A DNA stretch of 64,000 bases. Origin: JAIOPA01 sp964418975. GTDB taxonomy: Bacteria; Eisenbacteria; RBG-16-71-46. The translations under genes were made by a program, and so were the position numbers. The stretch's first letter is position 1. Each line of letters starts with the position of its first letter. Below the pieces are notes generated by a model. That model saw only the letters and a list, made by a program, of their open reading frames with translations, did not search any database and had not been told where the DNA came from. The stretch covers positions 7,947-71,946 of the forward strand of contig CAYQNV010000068.1 of the NCBI GenBank assembly GCA_964418975.1, written 5' to 3'. Positions 27,616-37,037 of the stretch are shown here, piece after piece.

Positions 27616-28619
27616 CACGCCTGCTGCAACTGTTGCTCGGCATCGGCGTCTCGACGCTGTGCGTCTGGCTGTCCATGAAGGACGTGCACTTCGGCGAAGT
27701 GCTCACCGCGCTCCGCGGCGCCAATCCGCTCGGGTTCGTGCTCGTCATGCTGGTGACGCTGTTCGGGTTCTGGCTGCGCGCTGTGCGCTGGCGTTACTTC
27801 ATCCAGGCCGGGCGTCCGCTGCCGTTGGGTTCGCTGTTCAGCGCCACCATGATCGGTTTCATGGCCAACAACGTGCTTCCGTTTCGGCTTGGGGAGTTCG
27901 TGCGACCGTGGGCGCTGGCGCGCCGCGAGAAGCTCTCGAAGACCACGCTGCTCGCCACCGTGGTGGTGGAGCGGGTCGTGGACATGCTCACGCTGCTCGG
28001 CATCTTCGGCGTGAGCATGCTCGTGCACCCGATCGCCGAGAACACCGACGCCGGCCGGCTCGTGCAATGGGGTGCCCGGCTGCTCATCGCGCTGTGCGTC
28101 GCGCTCACCGTGTTCGTGATCGCGGTGGAGCGCAACCGCAATCTCGCGCAGGCGGTGGTGCGCTTCGTGACCGCGCCGCTGCCGGGCGAGACTCACGCGC
28201 GCGTCGCGCTCATGCTCGAGCGATTCCTCGAGGGGCTGGGCCTGTTCCGCGACGTGCGCCGGCTGCTGCTGGTGTTCGCGCTCTCGTTCACGATGTTCCT
28301 GTGCTTCGCGCTGGCGCTGAGCGTGAGCCTGTGGTCGCTCGACATCGCGCTGCCGTGGTACGCGGGCCTTGTCATGCTGGTGATCACCGCGATCGGCATC
28401 ATGGTCCCGGCCGCCCCGGGCTATATCGGAACGCTCAATATCGCTTGCACGGCGGGCCTGGCGCTGTTCGGCGTGGGCAAGGCCCAGTCGGTGCCGTTCT
28501 CGTGGTTCTACTTCTTCAGCCAGTGGCTGCCCATCACCGCGGTGGGACTCGTCTACCTGAATCGCGAGGGGCTGTCGCTCCGCTCGCTGGGGCAGGCCGA
28601 AGGCGAGGAGGGCGCTTGA
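27612..28619 (+). CDS. Lysylphosphatidylglycerol synthase TM-type flippase-like protein (PF03706), copy 1
   Basis: A 335-residue polytopic membrane protein with about eight helices. Family landmarks are FWLRAVRWRYFIQ, FMANNVLPFRLGEFVRPWAL, ATVVVERVVDMLTLL and VPAAPGYIGTLN. It belongs to the UPF0104/AglD group, proposed to flip or hold polyprenyl-linked sugars, without the soluble synthetase domain. The GTG start overlaps the DUF2304 stop. Its end is 2 nt from the convergent DegT gene, with no terminator space. A second, shorter paralogue lies at 42286-43218. Confidence 0.88.
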   Translation: MTRLLQLLLGIGVSTLCVWLSMKDVHFGEVLTALRGANPLGFVLVMLVTLFGFWLRAVRWRYFIQAGRPLPLGSLFSATMIGFMANNVLPFRLGEFVRPWALARREKLSKTTLLATVVVERVVDMLTLLGIFGVSMLVHPIAENTDAGRLVQWGARLLIALCVALTVFVIAVERNRNLAQAVVRFVTAPLPGETHARVALMLERFLEGLGLFRDVRRLLLVFALSFTMFLCFALALSVSLWSLDIALPWYAGLVMLVITAIGIMVPAAPGYIGTLNIACTAGLALFGVGKAQSVPFSWFYFFSQWLPITAVGLVYLNREGLSLRSLGQAEGEEGA

Positions 28620-28621
28620 GC

Positions 28622-29848
28622 CTAGACCTGGAACGCGGCCGCGAGGCGCGAGACGGCGGTGACGACGTCGTCCACGTCGCGGTCGCTCATGCGTGGGAAC
28701 AACGGCAGCGTGATCGCGCGCCGGTACGCGTCCTCGGCCACGGGGAACGCGCCGGGCGCAAGCGCGAGACTGTCGCGGAAGTGTGGATGCAGGTGAATGG
28801 GAATGAAGTGAACGCTGGTGCCGATGTTCTCGGCGCGCAGCTCCTCGATGAAGCGCGCTCGGTCGATGTTCAGTCGTTCCAGCTCGAGCGCGATGGGGTA
28901 CAGGTGCCACGCGTGCGTCATGCCGGGCCGGGTGCGCGGCAGCCGCACCTGGGGCACGCCGGCCAGCCCCGCCTCATAGCGCGCCACGATCTCGTGCCGC
29001 CGGCGCTGCGACTCGTCAAAGCGTTCGAGCTGGGCCACGCCGATGGCGGCGAGCAGGTCGGACAGGTTGTACTTCCAGCCCGGCGCCGTGACCTCGTAGA
29101 ACCACGACCCACCGGCGCCGTACCGCTTCCACGCGTCGCGGTTCATGCCGTGCAGGGACAGCAGTTGGATGCGGGCCGCGAGCTCATCGTCGTCGGTCAC
29201 GACCGCGCCGCCCTCGCCGGTGGTGAGGTTCTTGGTGGCGTAGAACGAGAACACTGTGACGTCTGCGAGCGCCGCCGAGCCCACCGGGCGGCCGCGCGAG
29301 GCGGCCCCGAGCGAGTGCGCCGCGTCATCCACCAACGTGATACCCCGCCCCGAGGTCATGGCACGCAGCGCGTCGTGGTCGCAGGGGTGTCCCGCGTAGT
29401 CCACGCTGAGCACGACTTTCGTGCGAGGCGTGATCGCGGCCTCGACTCGGCGCGGATCGATGCACAGCGTGTCGGGCTCCACGTCCACGAGCACCGGCCT
29501 GGCGCGCACGTGCTCGATCACGTTCACCGTGGCCACGAACGTGTAGGGCGTGGTGATGACCTCGTCGCCCGGCCCCAGTCCGAGTGCTTCGAGCGTGAGG
29601 TGCAGTCCCCCCGTGGCGCTGTTCACCACCACGGCATGCTTGGCCGACGCCAGCTCGGCGATCCGTTTCGCGAGTTCGAACGTGCGCGGGCCAGTGGTGA
29701 TCCAGCCCGAGTCGAGCGCCTGCATGACGAGCTCGCGCTCGCGCGGCCCGATGTCCGGCACCGCGATGGGCAGGAACTCGCTGCGCACGGGTGTGCCGCC
29801 CTGGGAGGCGAGCTGGCCAGCGGTCGGGAGCGGAGCGGGATCTTGCAT
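28622..29848 (-). CDS. DegT/DnrJ/EryC1-family sugar aminotransferase (ArnB/PseC-like)
   Basis: A 408-residue PLP enzyme that makes an amino group on a nucleotide sugar. Landmarks are SGWITTGPRTFELAKRIAEL near 47, the DDAAHSLGA block (Asp174/Asp175, pyridine-ring contact) and the Schiff-base lysine in FYATKNLTTGEGG (Lys206). HGMNRDAWKRYG is next, and WHLYPI, HFIPIHLHPHF near the end. The wording is closest to UDP-4-keto-sugar aminotransferases (ArnB, PseC). It is the only minus-strand gene in this part and convergent with the gene on its right-to-left 3' side. A -10-like TAGACT lies 6 nt upstream of the ATG, suggesting a leaderless mRNA. Confidence 0.9.
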   Translation of the reverse strand: MQDPAPLPTAGQLASQGGTPVRSEFLPIAVPDIGPRERELVMQALDSGWITTGPRTFELAKRIAELASAKHAVVVNSATGGLHLTLEALGLGPGDEVITTPYTFVATVNVIEHVRARPVLVDVEPDTLCIDPRRVEAAITPRTKVVLSVDYAGHPCDHDALRAMTSGRGITLVDDAAHSLGAASRGRPVGSAALADVTVFSFYATKNLTTGEGGAVVTDDDELAARIQLLSLHGMNRDAWKRYGAGGSWFYEVTAPGWKYNLSDLLAAIGVAQLERFDESQRRRHEIVARYEAGLAGVPQVRLPRTRPGMTHAWHLYPIALELERLNIDRARFIEELRAENIGTSVHFIPIHLHPHFRDSLALAPGAFPVAEDAYRRAITLPLFPRMSDRDVDDVVTAVSRLAAAFQV

Positions 29849-29854
29849 CGTCCC

Positions 29855-29860
29855 AGTCTA
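29855..29860 (-). promoter_or_regulatory. Putative leaderless -10 box of the DegT aminotransferase gene
   Basis: TAGACT (minus strand) sits exactly 6 nt upstream of the ATG at 29848, the spacing at which transcription would start on the A of ATG. No Shine-Dalgarno lies between, and no clear -35 is visible. The 65-nt divergent gap to the flippase gene holds nothing else clear. Confidence 0.4.
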
Positions 29861-29913
29861 AGGCCACGGCGCAGGGTCGCGCCACTGCGCGCGGCCTGAT
29901 CGGCACACTCCCC

Positions 29914-31446
29914 ATGACTCCCACCCGCCGGAAGTTCACCCGCGATTCGCTCGGCCTGGCGATCACCCAGTACCTCGTTCGCGCGATGAGCATGGGGCGC
30001 AGCTTCGTGGCGGCGAAGCTGCTGGATCCCACCTCGTTCGGCGCGTGGAACGCGCTCCAGCTCATGATGGACTACGGTTCGCTCGCGCCGCTGGGCACGC
30101 AGCAGGGCCTGGACCAGATGGTGCCGGGGCGACTGGTGGAGGGCGATGCCGAGCGCATCGCCCGCGCGAAGCGCGCGGCGCTGTTCAACGTGGTGGTGCT
30201 CACGCTGGTGTTCGCGGCGTTCGGGCTGAGCTGGGCGTCGGTGGGCAGCAGCCGCATGCGCGCGTTCTGGCACCTGAGCGGGCTGGCGGTGGCGCTCCTG
30301 TGCGTGATGCTGGTGAACCTGGCGAACGTCGGCACCAGCATCCTGCGCTCGCACGGCGATTTCGGCGGAGTCACCCGCTGGTTCGTGCTGCAGGGTCTCG
30401 TGGGTTCCGGGCTCGGGCTCGTGCTCATGGTGTGGCTCGGGCGCTGGGGGCTGCTGTGGGGCTGGCTCGCGGGCTGCCTGGTGGCGTTCCTGTTCGTGGC
30501 CTGGCGCGGCCGGCGCATCCTGCCGCGCTGGCCCGCCGCGGCCGTGGAGAGCCTCGACCTGCTGCAGATCGGGCTGCCGCTCTACGTGTTCAGCGCCAGC
30601 AGCATCGTCATGCGGAACCTCGATCGCATCGTCGTGCTGCGTTTCCTCGGCACGCAGGCGCTTGGCTTTTACGGATTGTCCGTGAGCGTGCTCACGCTGC
30701 TCATGGCGATCCCGGACTCGCTCGTCTACGTGAGCTATCCGATGTTGGTGCGCCGGTTCAGTGAGTCGGGAGGCGACCGAGCGTCGATCCGCGAGCGCGT
30801 CGAGCGGCTGGTGCGCGGAGTGGCCGTGGGACTGCCGCTCGTGGCGGGTCTGTGCGCACTGTGGTCGCGCGATGTGGTGCACGCCGTGCTGCCGCGCTAC
30901 GACGAGTGCGTGGCGCCGCTGCGCGTGCTGGCGTTCGGCGCCACGGGATTGTCGATGTCGGCGTTCGCCTCGATCGTGCTCATGACCGTCGGGCGGAGCA
31001 TCCTTCTCGTACCCGCCGCGGTGTTCCTCACCGCGATGTCGGGCGGACTGCAACTCCTGTCGCTGCGCTGGAACGGCGGCCTCACCGGCATCGCCAGCGC
31101 GTCGGCGGTGGCGTATGTCGTGAGCGGGAGCGTGCTGCTCTCGCTCGCGGCGGTCGGGTTGGGGTACTCGTTCCAGCGCATGCTCGTGTTGATCGTGCGC
31201 TGCGTCCTGCCCACCGGGCTCGCCGCATTGCTCGCCTGGGGCGCGTCGTGGGTGTTCCTGCGCGAGGCGGGGCCGTTCACATGGCTCGCACTCGCGCGAC
31301 TGCTCGCGGCCTCGACCGCGTTCGCCGCCGTGTACCTGCTGGGCGTGTCGCCGTTCGCGCGCGGAATCGGATTCCGCTCGCTCGCCTCCGAGTTCAAGCT
31401 GCCGTCCTTCGGCCGCCCGGCGGATCCGCCCGAGGGCGAGTCGTGA
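29914..31446 (+). CDS. Wzx-like oligosaccharide flippase, second copy
   Basis: A 510-residue polytopic membrane protein of the polysaccharide-transporter type, with roughly 12 or more hydrophobic helices. N-terminal landmarks are FTRDSLGLAITQYLVRAMSM and VAAKLLDPTSFGAWNALQL, comparable to the LGPTNYG motif of the first flippase. VMRNLDRIVVLRFLGTQALGFYGLS in the middle is also typical of this superfamily. It differs in sequence from the flippase at 24929, so the two likely move different lipid-linked units. The stop overlaps the next gene's GTG by 4 nt. Confidence 0.88.
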   Translation: MTPTRRKFTRDSLGLAITQYLVRAMSMGRSFVAAKLLDPTSFGAWNALQLMMDYGSLAPLGTQQGLDQMVPGRLVEGDAERIARAKRAALFNVVVLTLVFAAFGLSWASVGSSRMRAFWHLSGLAVALLCVMLVNLANVGTSILRSHGDFGGVTRWFVLQGLVGSGLGLVLMVWLGRWGLLWGWLAGCLVAFLFVAWRGRRILPRWPAAAVESLDLLQIGLPLYVFSASSIVMRNLDRIVVLRFLGTQALGFYGLSVSVLTLLMAIPDSLVYVSYPMLVRRFSESGGDRASIRERVERLVRGVAVGLPLVAGLCALWSRDVVHAVLPRYDECVAPLRVLAFGATGLSMSAFASIVLMTVGRSILLVPAAVFLTAMSGGLQLLSLRWNGGLTGIASASAVAYVVSGSVLLSLAAVGLGYSFQRMLVLIVRCVLPTGLAALLAWGASWVFLREAGPFTWLALARLLAASTAFAAVYLLGVSPFARGIGFRSLASEFKLPSFGRPADPPEGES

Positions 31447-33986
31447 TCGGTTCAGTCGCGAAACGACTGCTGCCGCCGCTCGCCGGGCTCGCCCTTGCGG
31501 CAGGGCTCGGGAGCGGATCGCTCGAGGGCGTGCCAGCATTCCCGCGGCTCTCGCTCGCGTTCGTGGCAGTGGTGCTGCTGCCGGGTGAAGCGTGGCGCCG
31601 GGCCCTCGGCGCGCAGGCCCCCGGGGGGGCATGGCTCGCGCCCGGTTGGGCGCTCGGCTACGGCGTCGCGTGGTTGGGCCTCGGCGTGTTGCTCGCCCGA
31701 CTGGCTGGCCTGCCATTCACCGTGCTGGCCGATGCGGGCGCGCCGTGGGCGGCACTGCCATGGCTCGCGGCCGCGTTCATGTCACCCGAGGCGCCCACGC
31801 TGCACGCTCGTCCGCCGGCGTTGGGGCGCGCGGCCGCGCTGGCCGTGGCGCTCGCCGCGCTGCTCGCCGCGGTGCACGTGGGCCAGACTGGCCCGCCCAT
31901 CACTTATTACAGTGATTCGCCCGATCACGTCGGAACCATCCGGCGCATGCTGGCGAGCGGCGATGCGTTCCCCACCGACGCATTCTTCCGCGACGCCGGC
32001 CCCAGCGGGGTCGATCCGCGCAAGGGCCTCTGGCACCCGGAGGTGGCGCTGGTGTGCGCGCTCGCGAACGTGGACCCGCTCGCGGCGTGGCGCGGCCTCG
32101 CGGTATTACTCGCGCCGCTGTTCGTGTTGAACGCCGCGGCATTCGCGTTCCGCCTGGGGGGAGGGCTCGGAGCGGCCGCGGGCGCGTGGGCATTGCTGCT
32201 CACCTACGGGGGCGGACTCGCGTCCCATTACTTGAGCGAGGCCGTGTTCGCCACCAAGCTCGCGGACCAACTGGCGCTCGCCACCGCGACCGCGCTGCTC
32301 GTGGACCTCGACCGGCGCACGCCGCGCTCGCTCGCCGCCGTGGCCGGGCTGGCGCTCGGCACCGTGTCGGTGCACGTGTTCGGTGCGGTCCAGTTCGCCA
32401 TCACGTTCGGCGCACTCGGCGTGGGGCTGCTCGTGCGCGACCGCGCCTGGTCTCCACCGCTCGCGCGGCTCGCGCGCACGTCGCTCGTGTGCGCACTCGT
32501 GACGGCACCCTACCTCGGCTGGCGCGCGCTCCAGGCCTACGCTCCGGCCAACACCCTCCACACCGCGACGCAGGGCATGCTCGAGTTGGTGCCGGGCGCC
32601 ACGATCGTGTCATTCGGGACGCTGTGGGACTGGCTGGGCCCGGCCTGGGTGCTGTTCCCGCTGTCGCTGTTCGCGTGGGCTCGCGCCTCGCGCGGGACGG
32701 CGGCGCTCTACCTGCTCACCAGCACGCTGGCGGTGGCCACGCTGATGTTCTGCCCACCGGTCGTGGCGCTGCTCGAGCCGCGGCTCGGCTACCTGCTCAT
32801 GCGGCTGCCCTGGCTCCTGCCCGGCTCCGCCGCCGCGGCGTTCCTGGTGGTCGCGACGCGCGACGCGTGGGGCGAGCGCCACCGCGTGGCGGCCGTGGCC
32901 TCGCTCGTGGTGCTCGGACTGGGGCTCGCGGGACCAGTCGAGGATGCCGTTCGGGCCGCCGTGACCGACGGCGCGTCCCGCCGGGCGCCGGGTCCGACCA
33001 GTGTCGAGCGCTGGGCGGACGCGATGACGTGGATGGATCGCGAGCTGCCCGCGGGTACCGTGGTGCTCGCCGACCCCGCCACCAGCTACGCGGTGCCCAT
33101 GCTGACGCGACACTGGGTCACGTCGCTCGTGGACCAGCACAGCTCGCCCAATGATTCGCTGGCGCTGGCGCGTATCCTCGACGCTCGCGATGCGCTCGAC
33201 CCGTATGCGCCGTGGTCGCGCACGGCCCAGGTCGTGCGCCGCTGGGGCGCCACGGCCGTTGTGTTGAACGGCCGCTTCGAGGAGCCCCCGGCGCTCGACA
33301 TCTGGGCGCCCAACCCGGACTGGTACGCCGCCGCACGCGCTCGGTTCGAGCGCGCGCCGCAGGCGTTCGAGCGCGTGTACGAGGCAGACCGCTTCACGGT
33401 GTACCGGCTGCACCGCGGGATCCTGGACTCGCTCGTGGGCGGGGACTCGCCGCGGCCGTTCGTGCGGGCGCCCGGGCCCGACGATCGCGCGCGCGCGCTG
33501 GGCCCGGGCCTCCCGCAACTGGTGTCGTTCCGGCTGGGTACCACCGAGGCCGCGCACGGCGACACGCTGGCCGGGCTGCTCGAGTGGCGAGCCCCTTCGC
33601 CACTCGCGGCCGGCTCCTACAGCGTGTCGGTGCGTTTCGACCGCGCGTTGCCCGCGGACGTGCCGCGTTCGCCGGCCGCGGTCTCGAAGCCTTGGCGAAA
33701 ACTGGTCGAGAGGCTCCGCGGCGAGCGCTACCGTTTCCGCGCGGACCACCTTCCCGCCGGAGGAGCCTACGGCGTGGACTGCTGGGCGCCGGGCGAGGTG
33801 GTGCGCGACACGTTCCGGATCGAGGTACCGCGCGACGTCGCGGCGGGTGACTACACCGTGAAGGTGAGCATGTCGCACCAGCCGCACTATCCGAACCTGC
33901 GGCTCCAGGACTTGTTGAGCGATGACGACCTGCTGGACGGCCTCGAAGTGGCGCGGCTCCAGGTCGCTCGCCGAGCGGGGCGCTGA
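31443..33986 (+). CDS. Large GT-C-like membrane protein with soluble C-terminal domain
   Basis: An 847-residue protein. About 12 hydrophobic helices fill residues 1-510. The loop after the third or fourth helix contains YYSDSPDHVGTIRRMLASGD, an acidic first-loop motif of the kind seen in GT-C enzymes. A large non-membrane part (about 515-847) follows: an alpha/beta segment with TVVLADPATSYAVP and VLNGRFEEPP, then a beta-sandwich-like end (SYSVSVRFDRALP, DFRIEVP-type). It is probably a membrane glycosyltransferase or polymerase-like enzyme using polyprenyl-phosphate sugars, but no family name is certain. The GTG start overlaps the flippase stop; asnB follows 2 nt later. Confidence 0.6.
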   Translation: MIGSVAKRLLPPLAGLALAAGLGSGSLEGVPAFPRLSLAFVAVVLLPGEAWRRALGAQAPGGAWLAPGWALGYGVAWLGLGVLLARLAGLPFTVLADAGAPWAALPWLAAAFMSPEAPTLHARPPALGRAAALAVALAALLAAVHVGQTGPPITYYSDSPDHVGTIRRMLASGDAFPTDAFFRDAGPSGVDPRKGLWHPEVALVCALANVDPLAAWRGLAVLLAPLFVLNAAAFAFRLGGGLGAAAGAWALLLTYGGGLASHYLSEAVFATKLADQLALATATALLVDLDRRTPRSLAAVAGLALGTVSVHVFGAVQFAITFGALGVGLLVRDRAWSPPLARLARTSLVCALVTAPYLGWRALQAYAPANTLHTATQGMLELVPGATIVSFGTLWDWLGPAWVLFPLSLFAWARASRGTAALYLLTSTLAVATLMFCPPVVALLEPRLGYLLMRLPWLLPGSAAAAFLVVATRDAWGERHRVAAVASLVVLGLGLAGPVEDAVRAAVTDGASRRAPGPTSVERWADAMTWMDRELPAGTVVLADPATSYAVPMLTRHWVTSLVDQHSSPNDSLALARILDARDALDPYAPWSRTAQVVRRWGATAVVLNGRFEEPPALDIWAPNPDWYAAARARFERAPQAFERVYEADRFTVYRLHRGILDSLVGGDSPRPFVRAPGPDDRARALGPGLPQLVSFRLGTTEAAHGDTLAGLLEWRAPSPLAAGSYSVSVRFDRALPADVPRSPAAVSKPWRKLVERLRGERYRFRADHLPAGGAYGVDCWAPGEVVRDTFRIEVPRDVAAGDYTVKVSMSHQPHYPNLRLQDLLSDDDLLDGLEVARLQVARRAGR

Positions 33987-33988
33987 TC

Positions 33989-35929
33989 ATGTGCGGCGTG
34001 AATGGCGTGTTCTGGTATCGCGGTGGTCATGCCGATGTCGAGATCGTGCGCGCCCAGGCTCGTGCGCAGCGCCACCGCGGGCCCGACGACGCCGGCGTGT
34101 GGGCGGAAGGCCCGGTGGCGCTGGGCCACCGGCGGCTCTCCATCGTGGACCTCTCACCCGGAGGGCATCAGCCGCTGGCCAACGAGGACGACACGGTCCA
34201 CGTGGTGTTCAATGGCGAGCTCTACAACTGGCCCGAGGTCATGCCGCAACTCCTCGCGCGCGGGCATCGGTTCCGCGGACGCAGCGATACCGAGATGCTG
34301 TTGCACCTTTGGGAGGAGCGAGGCGCGGACCTTGTGCTCGAGCTGCGCGGCATGTTCGCGTTCGGGCTCTACGACTCGCGCCTCCGCCGCTTGCTGCTGG
34401 CACGCGACCGGGTGGGGAAGAAGCCGCTCTACTGGCACGACGACGGCCGTCGCGTCGTGTTCGCGAGCGAGCTGAAGAGCCTGCTCGTGGATCCCTCGGT
34501 GCCGCGGGACCCGGACCCGGCGGCCATCGCCGACTACCTGACGTTTGGCTACGTGCCCGCCCCGGGCAGCATCCTGGCGGGGATCCGCAAGCTGCCGGCG
34601 GGCCATCGCCTGATGTGCGACGAACACGGACCACGCGTGGAGCGTTACTGGGAGCTGCCGTTCACCACCAACTCCACGCTCTCGGAGCACGAGGCGGTGG
34701 AAGGGCTGCGCGACCGCCTGCGCGAAGCGGTGCGCGTGCGGCTCATGTCCGACGTGCCGCTGGGCGCGTTCCTCTCGGGCGGCATCGATTCGAGCGCGGT
34801 GGTGGCGATGATGACGCAGGTGTCGAGCACGCGCGTCAAGACCTACAGCATCGGATTCGAGGAGGCGGATTTCAGCGAGCTCCAGCACGCACGCCGGGTG
34901 GCGGAGCACCTCGGCACCGAGCACCACGAGCTGGTGGTTCGCCCGCGAGCGCTGGAGCTGCTGCCGCGACTCGTGTGGGGCCTCGACGAACCGTTCGCCG
35001 ATGCCTCGATGGTGCCGACGTTCCATGTATCGGAGATGGCGCGCGCACACGTCACGGTGGCGCTGTCGGGCGACGGCGGCGACGAGGCGTTCGCGGGCTA
35101 CACCACCTACGACTGGGCCCGCTCCTACGCCCGTTTCGACGCCCTGCCTCTGGGGCTCCGCCAACTCGTGGCCGTGCCGGGAGCGTGGCTGCCATCCGAC
35201 CATCCGCTCGGTCGTCGGCTCCGCCGCTTCGGCATGCGATCCGCGGATCGCCACCTCGACGTGATGTCGCAGTTCCCGTCCCGAGAGCTGCACGTGATGC
35301 TGTCGCCGTCGTTGCGCGACGCCGTGCGGGGACATGCGCCCCTGGCGGCGGCCCGCGCGCTGCACGCGCGCGCCGCGCGCGGGCTGGGCGAGCTGGCCGC
35401 GCTGCCTGCGCTGGACGCGCTCACCTATATGATCGACGACGTGCTGGTGAAGGTGGATCGCACGAGCATGATGAACTCGCTCGAGACGCGTGCGCCGCTG
35501 CTCGACCATCACGTGCTCGAGTGGGCGGCACGGCTGCCGTTCGAGTACAAGCTGCGCGGCAACGTCAGTAAGTGGGTGCTTCGCGAGTGTGTCCGGCCGC
35601 TGCTTCCCCCCGCCATCCTGGCCCGCGACAAACAGGGATTCGGCGTGCCGCTCGAGCGCTGGTTCGCCGGAGACTTCGGACGACTCGCGCGCGAGGTCCT
35701 GCTCGACGGCCGCACGCGCGCACGCGGTTGGCTGGCGCCCGGGGCGGTCGAGCGCCTGCTCGCCGGCGAGGATGTGCGCGACGAGCTGCGCGCCAGGCGC
35801 GTGTACACGCTCGTCTGCCTCGAACTGTGGGCGCGCTGCTGCCTGGATCGCCCGCGCACGGAGCTCGCCGCACCGACCGACGGGCCCTATCCGCTGCACG
35901 CGGCGGTCGCCGCAACGGCGATGGGTTGA
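33989..35929 (+). CDS. asnB: Asparagine synthase (glutamine-hydrolysing)-type amidotransferase 1
   Basis: A 646-residue two-domain enzyme. The N-terminal Ntn glutaminase begins MCGVNGVFW, leaving Cys2 as nucleophile, with RHRGPDDAG near 32 and FNGELYNW near 76. The synthetase domain has the ATP-binding PP-loop LSGGIDSSAVV near 262-272, VALSGDGGDEAFAGY and the VKVDRTSMMNSLETRAPLLD block. In polysaccharide loci such proteins are thought to amidate uronic acids or sugars rather than aspartate. Here GDP-mannuronate is predicted from the same locus, which fits. A second copy lies at 44295-46220. Confidence 0.92.
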   Translation: MCGVNGVFWYRGGHADVEIVRAQARAQRHRGPDDAGVWAEGPVALGHRRLSIVDLSPGGHQPLANEDDTVHVVFNGELYNWPEVMPQLLARGHRFRGRSDTEMLLHLWEERGADLVLELRGMFAFGLYDSRLRRLLLARDRVGKKPLYWHDDGRRVVFASELKSLLVDPSVPRDPDPAAIADYLTFGYVPAPGSILAGIRKLPAGHRLMCDEHGPRVERYWELPFTTNSTLSEHEAVEGLRDRLREAVRVRLMSDVPLGAFLSGGIDSSAVVAMMTQVSSTRVKTYSIGFEEADFSELQHARRVAEHLGTEHHELVVRPRALELLPRLVWGLDEPFADASMVPTFHVSEMARAHVTVALSGDGGDEAFAGYTTYDWARSYARFDALPLGLRQLVAVPGAWLPSDHPLGRRLRRFGMRSADRHLDVMSQFPSRELHVMLSPSLRDAVRGHAPLAAARALHARAARGLGELAALPALDALTYMIDDVLVKVDRTSMMNSLETRAPLLDHHVLEWAARLPFEYKLRGNVSKWVLRECVRPLLPPAILARDKQGFGVPLERWFAGDFGRLAREVLLDGRTRARGWLAPGAVERLLAGEDVRDELRARRVYTLVCLELWARCCLDRPRTELAAPTDGPYPLHAAVAATAMG

Positions 35930-35933
35930 GCTC

Positions 35934-37037
35934 GTGAATCTCGCCATCCTGATCGGGCACTTCCCGCCGGCCGCGTATGGCGGCGCCGAGCTGCAGGCCG
36001 AGGGCTGGGCTCGGCACCTGGCGGCGCGCCACCGCGTCACCGTGCTGACCCGTGCCGACCCGCAGCGACCGCCGGGCCGCGAGTCGCGCGAGGGCTTCGA
36101 CATCCTGCGCCTGCCCGTCTCACGTGTGCCGGGCTGGCGCACGCTGGCCGATCTGCTCGGGATCGAGCGCGCACTCGCCGCGCTGGAACCGCGTCCCGAA
36201 CTGCTGCTGTGCTTCCAGACGTTCATCTCCGGATGGGCCGGCACGCGCGCCGGCGCGCGGCTCGGGATCCCGGCAGTGGTGTGGGTGCGCGGCGAGGCCG
36301 AGTATCGGCTCGGGGCGTCACGCTTCCACCGTTGGCTGTCACCGCGGGTGTGGGCTGCCGCCACCGGAGTGCTGGTTCAGAGCGAGGCCAACCGCACGGA
36401 CCTGCTGTCCGAGCTCGAGCGCTGGTCGCCCGGGCTTGCGCCCCGCGTGCGCGGGCGGATGTCCGTCGTGGAGAACGGGCTCGACCTGCCCGAGGCGAGT
36501 CCGCCGCCCGCCGATGGGCCCGTGCTGAGCGTGGGTCGGCTGATCGCCGACAAGGGCTTCGACGTCGCCATCACCGCGTGCGCTCGCGCCGGGCTGCCGC
36601 TCACCATCGCCGGCGACGGTCCCGAGCGCGGCGCCCTCGAGGCGCTCGCGCGCAGTCTCGACGCCGACGTGCGGTTCACGGGCTACGTGGGGCGCGACGA
36701 GCTGGCGCGTCTCTACGCCGGATCACGCGCGGTGGTCCTGGCCGCGCGTCGTGGCGAGGGGCTCCCGAACGTGCTGCTCGAGGCCATGGCTCACGCTCGT
36801 CCGGTCGTGGCCACGCCGTGCGCCGGCACCCGGGACCTGCTGGCCGACGGCGCGAACGGGCTGCTCGTGCCGCCGGGAGACGCGCCGGCGCTCGCGGCCG
36901 CACTCGGTCGCCTCCTCGCCGAGCCCGACGGTACGGCACGCCTCGCGGCCGCGGCGCGCGCCACGGCGGGGCGATTCGAGTGGGGCCAGGTGCAACCGCG
37001 CCTCGAGGCGGCACTCGAGCGCTGGCGGCGCCGATGA
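35934..37037 (+). CDS. Glycosyltransferase family 4
   Basis: A 367-residue GT-B enzyme. The N-terminal domain opens with NLAILIGHFPPAAYGGAELQAEGWARHLA, here key parts HFPPAAYGGAE, which is the usual glycine-rich acceptor loop. The C-terminal nucleotide-sugar domain has VLSVGRLIADKGFDVAI, IAGDGPERGALE and the E-x7-E motif region GEGLPNVLLEAMAHARPVVAT. It should add one sugar to the lipid-linked repeat unit. GTG 35934 starts 4 nt behind the asnB stop; its end overlaps the next glycosyltransferase (ATGA). Confidence 0.9.
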   Translation: MNLAILIGHFPPAAYGGAELQAEGWARHLAARHRVTVLTRADPQRPPGRESREGFDILRLPVSRVPGWRTLADLLGIERALAALEPRPELLLCFQTFISGWAGTRAGARLGIPAVVWVRGEAEYRLGASRFHRWLSPRVWAAATGVLVQSEANRTDLLSELERWSPGLAPRVRGRMSVVENGLDLPEASPPPADGPVLSVGRLIADKGFDVAITACARAGLPLTIAGDGPERGALEALARSLDADVRFTGYVGRDELARLYAGSRAVVLAARRGEGLPNVLLEAMAHARPVVATPCAGTRDLLADGANGLLVPPGDAPALAAALGRLLAEPDGTARLAAAARATAGRFEWGQVQPRLEAALERWRRR

